Below, one piece after another: positions 1 to 6,077 of a DNA stretch of 6,077 bases; position 1 is the stretch's first letter, and each line of letters begins with the position of its first letter. The notes beneath the pieces are model-generated. The model was not told where the DNA came from. It saw nothing but the letters and a program-made list of their open reading frames with translations, and ran no database searches. The DNA is from B21-G16 sp003644825 [NCBI: Candidatus Zhuqueibacterota bacterium] (GTDB lineage: Bacteria; SM23-31; B21-G16), in assembly GCA_003644825.1 (NCBI GenBank), contig QNDJ01000121.1, positions 1 through 6,077 on the forward strand, given 5' to 3'. The position numbers were made by a program, and so were the translations under genes.

Positions 1-1
1 G

Positions 2-235
2 AATGGATTAATAACTAAAAAGAGTGAAGAGTTAAAACCATTTAAATATTACAAGTTTGATTTATACAAGATGATTAATAAAATATGTAAGTTAAAAAAA
101 TATAATCATCTTAAAGAAAATCTACATAGTATTCGTACTAAAACAAATTTTCTAATTCATGGAAATAAAAAGGTATCTAGTTCAGAAGCAACTGAAATGC
201 TAAAGTTAACTCTTAAAGTAGTTCAAGAACTCTAA
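2..235 (+). CDS. C-terminal fragment of a HEPN-like protein (5' end outside window)
   Basis: This is an open frame from the window edge to a TAA at 233-235, giving 77 visible residues. It is too short to be an independent gene call, but it reads as protein. It is lysine-rich and helical, and ends with a stretch containing IRTKTNFLIHG (residues 44-54) followed by an acidic and hydrophobic helix ending VVQEL. That pattern, a basic stretch, then N-x3-H-G, then a final amphipathic helix, resembles the end of HEPN-superfamily domains (DUF4145-like and abortive-infection or toxin HEPN proteins), whose active site is R-x4-6-H, often RNxxxH. Here Thr48 sits where the RNxxxH arginine is expected; Arg45 gives only an R-x7-H spacing. 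The protein may therefore be a non-catalytic HEPN, or the similarity may be superficial. The missing N-terminal part would decide. The gene converges on the minus-strand operon across the 2.3 kb repeat region. No start or ribosome binding site is visible. Confidence 0.55.
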   Translation, partial: NGLITKKSEELKPFKYYKFDLYKMINKICKLKKYNHLKENLHSIRTKTNFLIHGNKKVSSSEATEMLKLTLKVVQEL

Positions 236-249
236 TTATTTTACATTTC

Positions 250-285
250 ATTATAACTTATCTAAATGATATTATAAGTTATAAT
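250..285. terminator. AT-rich inverted repeat after the HEPN-like gene
   Basis: A perfect 12-bp inverted repeat (ATTATAACTTAT at 250-261, its complement at 274-285) with a 12-nt loop begins 15 nt after the stop of the partial gene. Its position suits a transcription terminator or mRNA 3'-end hairpin. The stem has only one G-C pair and no T-run follows directly; the T-rich tract starts near 307. Chance inverted repeats are common in such AT-rich DNA, so the terminator role is an inference. Confidence 0.3.
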
Positions 286-412
286 ATTATCTGAGACTTT
301 AGCACATTTTTTTTCTTTTCTGTTTTTCTTTTAATTACTTCTAACTGTTTGTTATTCTTAATTTATCATACTAAAAAAATCTAACCTTTTTCTACAATTA
401 GAGATCTCAAAT

Positions 413-533
413 GAGAGACCACATTCAAGACTAAAGCAATCTCAACCAGTCTGTCATTACCGTTCCACTATACATGGTCGAAGTAATCCCCATCACTCTG
501 TCATTGTGAGACCGTAAGGTCGAAGCAATCTTT
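413..533 (+). repeat. Three degenerate TGTCATT...GAAGCAATC repeats in tandem
   Basis: The clearest copy is 498-533: it starts CTGTCATTGTGAG, carries a GACC-GTAA-GGTC hairpin (510-521), and ends CGAAGCAATCTTTT. A decayed copy at 451-491 starts CTGTCATTACC and ends GGTCGAAGTAATCCC. A partial copy at 413-443 keeps only GAGACC and AAAGCAATCTC. The starts of the last two copies are 47 nt apart. This matches a widespread dispersed intergenic repeat (TGTCATTGCGAG...CGAAGCAATC) that I recall from many unrelated bacterial genomes. Its role is unknown and the copies here look eroded. Confidence 0.65.
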
Positions 534-557
534 TAAATATTATAGCATTATTTAAAA

Positions 558-583
558 AACAGGCAGTGATGTCCGTTCTACGG
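558..583 (+). repeat. Dispersed repeat with GGCAGTGATGTCC core, copy 1
   Basis: These 26 nt match 2197-2222 at 25 positions, the only difference being at 561. The core begins GGCAGTGATGTCC and ends in a small CCGT-TCT-ACGG hairpin. The flanking sequences are unrelated in the two copies, so the match marks a dispersed short element and not a larger duplication. Confidence 0.75.
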
Positions 584-653
584 GTTTTGTTTTGAATAAA
601 TGAAAACATAAAGAATATAATTACTGTATTATCATAATACATTATTTTTATAA

Positions 654-690
654 ACCCCATCAGGGGTGGAATGTTTGTAGCAGAGAGAAT
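654..690 (+). repeat. Hairpin-plus-TTTGTAG repeat (ACCCC/GGGGT stem)
   Basis: A 5-bp stem (ACCCC 654-658, GGGGT 663-667) with a 4-nt ATCA loop is followed by the 6-nt spacer GGAATG, then TTTGTAG (674-680) and CAGAGAGAATG. The same layout with a different stem occurs at 705-733 and, on the other strand, at 1190-1215. It resembles hairpin repeats I recall from Bacteroidetes and Ignavibacteria-like genomes. Function unknown. Confidence 0.6.
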
Positions 691-699
691 GAAAGAAAT

Positions 700-733
700 A
701 AAGAGCTCCGTTAGGAGCGAAATAATCTTTGTA
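700..733 (+). repeat. Hairpin-plus-TTTGTA repeat (GCTCC/GGAGC stem)
   Basis: The 18 nt AAAGAGCTCCGTTAGGAG at 700-717 recur exactly as the reverse complement at 1203-1220. The stem is GCTCC (705-709) with GGAGC (714-718) around a GTTA loop: again 5 bp and 4 nt, as in the neighbour at 654-667. TTTGTA follows at 728-733 after a 9-nt spacer. Confidence 0.65.
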
Positions 734-868
734 TAAATTGTTGATAAGTTGTATAATAATATTATGGTTATGAGTGTTAAAGGTAAGTTCCACAGGAAGG
801 TATTATTTTTATAGGGAACAATTTTTTATTTAAATTTGTGTAATTCGTTGTTTATACTAGAGAAATGA

Positions 869-928
869 CACCATCAGAATAGAATTCTGGTGGTGGATTA
901 AATGTTCTTAAAGTCTCTGAAGAGACTT
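869..928 (+). repeat. 60-nt two-hairpin element, copy A
   Basis: Stem 1 pairs CACCATCAGAAT (869-880) with ATTCTGGTGGTG (884-895) around an AGA loop: 12 pairs, one a T-G wobble. A 15-nt linker (896-910) leads to stem 2, AAGTCTCT (911-918) with AGAGACTT (921-928) around GA: 8 perfect pairs. The same 27-15-18 layout is found at 968-1027, 1403-1462 and 1930-1989. It contains no open frame. Confidence 0.8.
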
Positions 929-967
929 ACTTTGATGTTAAAAATAAAATTATGGTTTGTTTAATAG

Positions 968-1027
968 CAGTCACTTTAGTGACTGATCAGTTAGCAATAC
1001 CAGCACCAGAATTTAATTCTGGTGATG
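968..1027 (-). repeat. 60-nt two-hairpin element, copy B (inverted)
   Basis: Read on the minus strand, this has the same 27-15-18 layout as copy A. Stem 1 (1027-1001) has 11 of 12 pairs around a 3-nt loop. Stem 2 (985-968) pairs CAGTCACT with AGTGACTG around a 2-nt loop, perfectly. The linker matches copy A at only about 3 of 15 positions but has the same length. Two stem-2 pairs differ from copy A on both arms and remain paired. Copies A and B face each other, 39 nt apart. Confidence 0.75.
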
Positions 1028-1182
1028 GAGATGATTGCTTAAATTCTTACAAATTAATTTTTGATATGTTTTTTATTTTTTTATTCATATAAATAAACAC
1101 GCTAAATTGAATTATTTCAAATAATTATTTTTCTACTTTTTTAACATAACACTCTTATCGGAGTTCAGTGTTTTTCATTATC

Positions 1183-1220
1183 ATTGCTCTATAAACATAT
1201 TACTCCTAACGGAGCTCTTT
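1183..1220 (-). repeat. Inverted copy of the GCTCC/GGAGC hairpin repeat
   Basis: Read on the minus strand, the exact 18-nt match to 700-717 is followed by AATATG and TTTATAGAG. The stem is GCTCC-GTTA-GGAGT, so one pair is a G-T wobble. The 6-nt spacer before TTTRTAG equals that of the 654-690 copy. A fourth, decayed relative may lie at about 1620-1646 on the same strand, where CTCTATAAAC is shared (1187-1196 and 1624-1633). Confidence 0.65.
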
Positions 1221-1287
1221 TAATAATTAGGGTAATTCGTGTAATTTGATATTTTATTAAACCGTTAAAAAATCTTCTCGCATCACA

Positions 1288-1343
1288 CTTGCTTGTGCAA
1301 TTGTATCACAAGCATCTTGCTTGTGCAATTGTATCACAAGTAT
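1288..1343. repeat. Tandem duplication of a 28-bp hairpin unit
   Basis: Two adjacent 28-nt units (1288-1315 and 1316-1343) differ at one position (C1313 against T1341). In the first unit GCTTGTG (1291-1297) can pair with CACAAGC (1307-1313) around a 9-nt loop that contains the palindrome CAATTG. The near identity suggests a recent slippage or duplication event. There are only two units and no spacers, so this is not a CRISPR array. Confidence 0.8.
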
Positions 1344-1402
1344 TTTGTTTATTACATACTGTAGCCCCAGAAATTCCTGCCTGTAGTGTTATGACAGAAT
1401 GA

Positions 1403-1462
1403 TACCACAAGAATCGAATTATGGTAGTAGTTAAAATATTATGGAAGTCTCTAAAGAAACTG
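1403..1462 (+). repeat. 60-nt two-hairpin element, copy D
   Basis: This aligns to copy A without gaps. Stem 1 is TACCACAAGAAT (1403-1414) with 1418-1429 around CGA, 9 of 12 paired; the outermost C-G of copy A has become T-A. The linker is 1430-1444. Stem 2 is AAGTCTCT (1445-1452) with AGAAACTG (1455-1462), 6 of 8 paired. It looks like an older, partly decayed copy. Confidence 0.7.
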
Positions 1463-1815
1463 TTTAAGGGTGTAATTAACTAAGCAAGAAGTAACACAAT
1501 GGAATCGGAAAGTTCACATAAAAACCATAACAATACAGGTAAAAAGTTTACAGGGAATATTAAGTATTAAAAAGCTGAAAATCAAGAGTAATTCACACAG
1601 TTTGTCGTTCATTTAAATTCATTCTCTATAAACCCCTGTATAGGTCTCATAATGAAAGTTTTAATGAGTATTAATTTGCCTAAATATTTATTAAACAATA
1701 GTAATATATTATTAAGAATCTGGAGTGCATTAACCGTAGTAATGATATTCTTAAACTAAATATAAAAGCCATATATTTGCACTCAATATTTTTCACTTTT
1801 TTAAAAATAATTATC

Positions 1816-1834
1816 CTCAAGCTAGAAGCTTGAG
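1816..1834. repeat. Perfect 8-bp hairpin CTCAAGCT/AGCTTGAG
   Basis: CTCAAGCT (1816-1823) and AGCTTGAG (1827-1834) are exact complements around an AGA loop, followed by TTACTGTGTATCA. It resembles the short stem-loops of dispersed repeats elsewhere in this region. No T-run on either side supports a terminator. Confidence 0.55.
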
Positions 1835-1929
1835 TTACTGTGTATCATTTGAACTCATAGAGATATATTATATATTCTAATTTTCTATAAAGTTCCTGTA
1901 ATCTTTATTTTACTGCTTCCTATCAAGAT

Positions 1930-1989
1930 GAGTCTCTTCAGAAACTTCAGGAGAAATAAATCTACCACCAGAATTTTATTCCGGTTATT
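1930..1989 (-). repeat. 60-nt two-hairpin element, copy C (inverted)
   Basis: On the minus strand, stem 1 (1989-1963) has its inner eight positions paired around a 3-nt loop, including one wobble, with a frayed base. The linker (1962-1948) is 15 nt, and stem 2 (1947-1930) pairs AAGTTTCT with AGAGACTC at 7 of 8 positions including one wobble. About 81% of a 53-nt overlap is identical to copy A. Just beyond it (about 1990-2003) a second GTTCTGGTAGTG arm suggests a partial duplication of stem 1. Confidence 0.7.
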
Positions 1990-2196
1990 TTGTTCTGGTA
2001 GTGCTGAAAAAACAGGTAAAAATGCATATTCTACATTTTCCATTTTACTATAAATATTAACACCTAAAAGTGTTTGATAATCACAGCGAATTATACGAAC
2101 TTATATATTAAAATTGTTTTTTTTACCTTATTATTGCAGGTTAAAGCATAAATTTACAATGTAAGTATTTCAAGGCAGGTTTAAAAACTCCATATA

Positions 2197-2222
2197 AACG
2201 GGCAGTGATGTCCGTTCTACGG
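2197..2222 (+). repeat. Dispersed repeat with GGCAGTGATGTCC core, copy 2
   Basis: This is the second copy of the repeat at 558-583, in the same orientation and 25/26 identical. Its terminal hairpin is one pair longer here (TCCGT-TCT-ACGGA). It is followed after 15 nt by another stem-loop at 2238-2255, so the region 2197-2346 is unusually rich in hairpins. Confidence 0.75.
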
Positions 2223-2237
2223 ATGTAGTTAAGCACA

Positions 2238-2255
2238 GGATGTAAGGATACATCC
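2238..2255. repeat. Hairpin GGATGTA/TACATCC
   Basis: A 7-bp perfect stem with a 4-nt AGGA loop lies 15 nt after the second GGCAGTGATGTCC copy. It is flanked by ACAGG (2235-2239) and CCTGT (2266-2270), which could form an alternative outer pairing. It is probably part of a larger composite repeat spanning about 2197-2275. Confidence 0.5.
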
Positions 2256-2324
2256 GAGAACACCACCTGTTGGTTAAATATCAGAAAAAAAGCCGTAGGT
2301 TCAAGTATCCATACAAATGTTGTA

Positions 2325-2346
2325 GGTCAGGCATCTTTGCCTGACC
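2325..2346. repeat. Hairpin GGTCAGGCA/TGCCTGACC
   Basis: A 9-bp perfect, GC-rich stem surrounds a TCTT loop and is preceded by TTGTAG. It is the most stable hairpin in the window. The GTCAGGCA...TGCCTGAC motif resembles a dispersed repeat I recall from several uncultured lineages. It lies about 230 nt past the ahcY stop. It could act as a distal terminator or mRNA 3'-end stabiliser for the operon, but no T-run follows on the minus strand. Confidence 0.6.
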
Positions 2347-2484
2347 AATGAGAAAAAACCTCTAAAATTTGGGTTTTCATATACCATTTATGTATTTATG
2401 TAATTTTAATATTATTTAAGAAAATACTTAATCAGCATAGGTTTCAGAGTGGTAGAAAATTGATTTGTGAATTCTTAATTTTAC

Positions 2485-2520
2485 TATTTATTTTTATCAG
2501 TATATATTTAAAAATAAATA
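2485..2520 (-). terminator. All-AT inverted repeat downstream of ahcY
   Basis: TATTTATTTTTA (2485-2496) is exactly complementary to 2509-2520 around a 12-nt loop, 56 nt beyond the ahcY stop. It is the only inverted repeat close to the operon's end. It contains no G-C pair, so it would be a weak terminator, and it could be chance in such AT-rich DNA. A similar 12-bp stem with a 12-nt loop follows the HEPN-like gene on the other side. Confidence 0.25.
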
Positions 2521-2575
2521 ATTATAAAAAATTTGAATTTACTTAAGTGTTGAATGCAGTGATTTAATATTTAAC

Positions 2576-4994
<2,419 letters not shown>

Positions 4995-4999
4995 TTCAA

Positions 5000-5007
5000 T
5001 CTCCTCT
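5000..5007 (-). promoter_or_regulatory. Ribosome binding site of metK
   Basis: The minus strand reads AGAGGAGA with the GGAG core 6 nt before the ATG at 4994, inside the 16-nt gap after the nucleotidyltransferase stop. It fixes the metK start. Confidence 0.85.
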
Positions 5008-5010
5008 TAA

Positions 5011-5985
5011 TTATGGTTTAATTTCTGTGTAATCACAGATATTAAATGTCTTTTCTTTTTCTTCTATTTTAACAAAATCACCAATAATGGAGCTGGAAAT
5101 ATTTGAGTTTAATATGGTAGTATTTTTCCCTATTATGGTATTTTTTATAATTGAATTGATTATTTTACAATTATCAGAAATAGTAACATTTTGTCCAATT
5201 ATTGAGTTTTTAATTTCACAGGATTTACCTATTAAAACAGGTGGTTTTATAAGCGACCCTGGAATTTCAGGATAGCTGTTTAAATTTGATATAAGGTATC
5301 TGTTGGTTTCGATGATTGTTTCAGTTTTACCACAATCATACCATCCATCTATCATAAATGTTCTTAGCTTATATCCATTATCAATCATTATTTGAAATGT
5401 GTCAGTTATCTGGTATTCACCTTTTGTTTTTTTATTTATTTTGAATAGTTCTTCTATAGCTTCTTTTAAAATAAACCCTTCATTTACAAAGTACATACCG
5501 ACCAGAGTGAGTTTTGTTTTTGGGTGTTCAGGTTTTTCTTCGACTCTGATAACAAAACCGTTTTCGTCAAGTTCAGCTATTCCGAATCTTCTCGGGTCAT
5601 CCACTTCTAAAACACCAAGAGAAGTATATTTACTATCAAATACAGGTTTTAAGTCTGCTTCGTAAATTGTATCACCAAGAATTATAAATACCTTTTCATT
5701 TTTTAGGTAATCTTTTGCCTGGTAAACGGCGTGTGCAATTCCTTTCATTTCTTCTTGATAATAGAAATCGGTTTTTATCGAAAAATTTTTAGTTATATGG
5801 TCTTTAATCATTTCGCCTTTATAACCTATTATGAATGCAATTTCATCTACTCCGGCAGAAATAAGCCTTTCCACTATGTGGTCAATAATAGATTTACCAC
5901 CAACATTTATAAGAACCTTTGGGGTTATCAGGGTATGAGGCCTGAGTCTTGTTCCTATTCCTGCAACTGGAATTATCGCTTTCAT
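5011..5985 (-). CDS. Sugar-1-phosphate nucleotidyltransferase with beta-helix tail
   Basis: This is an NTP-transferase family enzyme that joins a sugar 1-phosphate to an NTP, giving an NDP-sugar and pyrophosphate. Long-form glucose-1-phosphate thymidylyltransferase or uridylyltransferase is most likely; base and sugar choice cannot be read from sequence alone. The N-terminal Rossmann-like domain (1 to about 235) has GIGTRLRP (9-16) and TPK (21-23) for nucleotide binding, EEMKGIAHAV (78-87), LGD (103-105, Asp105 for Mg2+), VEEKP (148-152), VGMYF (162-166), GEYQITD (189-195) and GWYDCG (214-219). Residues about 246-308 carry imperfect hexapeptide repeats (IGKSCEI, NSIIGQNVTI, NTIIGKNTTI, SSIIGDFVKI) of a left-handed beta-helix. 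The start is firm: the conserved MKAIIPVAGIGTRLRP begins there and an in-frame TAA lies just upstream at 5992-5994. There is no Shine-Dalgarno site. As first gene of the operon it probably serves surface-glycan synthesis, a role separate from the methyl cycle. Confidence 0.9.
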   Translation of the reverse strand: MKAIIPVAGIGTRLRPHTLITPKVLINVGGKSIIDHIVERLISAGVDEIAFIIGYKGEMIKDHITKNFSIKTDFYYQEEMKGIAHAVYQAKDYLKNEKVFIILGDTIYEADLKPVFDSKYTSLGVLEVDDPRRFGIAELDENGFVIRVEEKPEHPKTKLTLVGMYFVNEGFILKEAIEELFKINKKTKGEYQITDTFQIMIDNGYKLRTFMIDGWYDCGKTETIIETNRYLISNLNSYPEIPGSLIKPPVLIGKSCEIKNSIIGQNVTISDNCKIINSIIKNTIIGKNTTILNSNISSSIIGDFVKIEEKEKTFNICDYTEIKP

Positions 5986-6047
5986 ATAAATTTAAATTAA
6001 TATAAATTAAAATTTAAATAATTTTTTTTGTAAAATCAATTTATTTT

Positions 6048-6075
6048 ATTTTAACAATAAACACGACAATGTCAA
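6048..6075 (-). promoter_or_regulatory. Sigma70-like promoter of the three-gene operon
   Basis: On the minus strand a perfect -35 box TTGACA (6075-6070) is separated by 16 nt from TAAAAT (6053-6048), a 5/6 match to the -10 box. Transcription would start near 6041, giving a leader of about 55 nt made almost only of A and T before the ATG at 5985. The leader holds two ATTTAAAT palindromes (5990-5997 and 6012-6019) and no purine-rich ribosome site. Confidence 0.6.
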
Positions 6076-6077
6076 TA

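Larger units (their letters stand above)
236..2575. other. 2.3 kb gene-free, repeat-dense convergent intergenic region
   Basis: No open frame here is long enough or protein-like enough to call a gene, and I recognise no tRNA, rRNA or CRISPR pattern. The flanking genes point into it from both sides, so it joins two 3' ends and need not contain promoters. It holds many short hairpin repeats, listed separately: TGTCATT/GAAGCAATC remnants, two copies of a GGCAGTGATGTCC repeat, several stem-loops followed by TTTRTAG, four 60-nt two-hairpin elements, a 28-bp tandem duplication, and single hairpins. Stretches in which I see nothing are about 290-410, 740-860, 1030-1140 and 2350-2480; these are T-rich or A-rich spacer. 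Accumulation of small non-coding repeats at 3'-3' junctions is typical of REP/BIME-like sequences in other bacteria. Confidence 0.8.

Noticed and set aside
731-766. A possible promoter, TTGTAT with TATAAT after 17 nt.
   Set aside because: The -35 box matches the consensus at only three positions, and no gene follows on that strand for the rest of the gene-free region.
837-1247. A shared GTAATTCGT motif at about 840-848 and 1232-1240 as another repeat family.
   Set aside because: The common part is only 9 nt, too short to separate from chance here, although it may be an eroded tail of the other repeats.
1288-1343. A possible two-repeat CRISPR.
   Set aside because: The units are directly adjacent with no spacer, and no cas gene is present.
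1712-1784. Long-range inverted repeats (TTAAGAAT/ATTCTTAA at 1712-1719 and 1747-1754; GAGTGCA/TGCACTC at 1723-1729 and 1778-1784), considered as an integron attC site or small RNA.
   Set aside because: The two pairings interleave and cannot form one simple hairpin, the core site motifs of attC are missing, and such short matches are expected by chance in AT-rich DNA.
5087-6000. Plus-strand open frames at 5087-5275, 5399-5665 and 5731-6000, and a minus-strand frame at 4673-4876 inside metK.
   Set aside because: All overlap conserved motifs of the nucleotidyltransferase or MetK in other frames and lack their own credible features.

Overview
The window looks like chromosomal DNA from an AT-rich, probably anaerobic or deep-branching bacterium. 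The lineage is uncertain. The S-adenosylhomocysteinase is the short form seen in Thermotoga-like bacteria and archaea. The intergenic repeats, such as TGTCATT...GAAGCAATC remnants, a GGTCAGGCA hairpin and small hairpins followed by TTTRTAG, resemble dispersed repeats that I recall from several low-GC candidate phyla and Bacteroidetes/Ignavibacteria-like genomes. This is a recollection, not a search result.

Layout. Positions 2-235 (+) hold the 3' end of a gene cut by the window edge; its 77 visible residues look like the C-terminal end of a HEPN-type helical domain. Positions 236-2575 (about 2.3 kb) contain no credible gene. They are packed with short hairpin-forming repeats in both orientations. 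Positions 2576-5985 (-) hold three closely spaced genes that read as one operon, in transcription order: a sugar-phosphate nucleotidyltransferase with a left-handed beta-helix tail, metK (S-adenosylmethionine synthetase) and ahcY (S-adenosylhomocysteinase). The gaps are 16 and 19 nt. A sigma70-like promoter lies at the right edge of the window.

Function. MetK makes S-adenosylmethionine from methionine and ATP. AhcY cleaves the S-adenosylhomocysteine left after methyl transfer, so the two genes form the core of the activated methyl cycle. The nucleotidyltransferase activates a sugar 1-phosphate with an NTP, probably for cell-surface glycans. Its place as first gene is not explained by the methyl cycle and may reflect only shared housekeeping transcription.

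Most notable signal. Four copies of a 60-nt element lie in the gene-free stretch (869-928 and 1403-1462 on +; 968-1027 and 1930-1989 on -). Each has a 27-nt hairpin with a 3-nt loop, a 15-nt linker and an 18-nt hairpin with a 2-nt loop. The lengths are invariant while the linker sequence varies, and several stem differences are paired on both arms. This is what a structurally selected two-hairpin repeat should look like.
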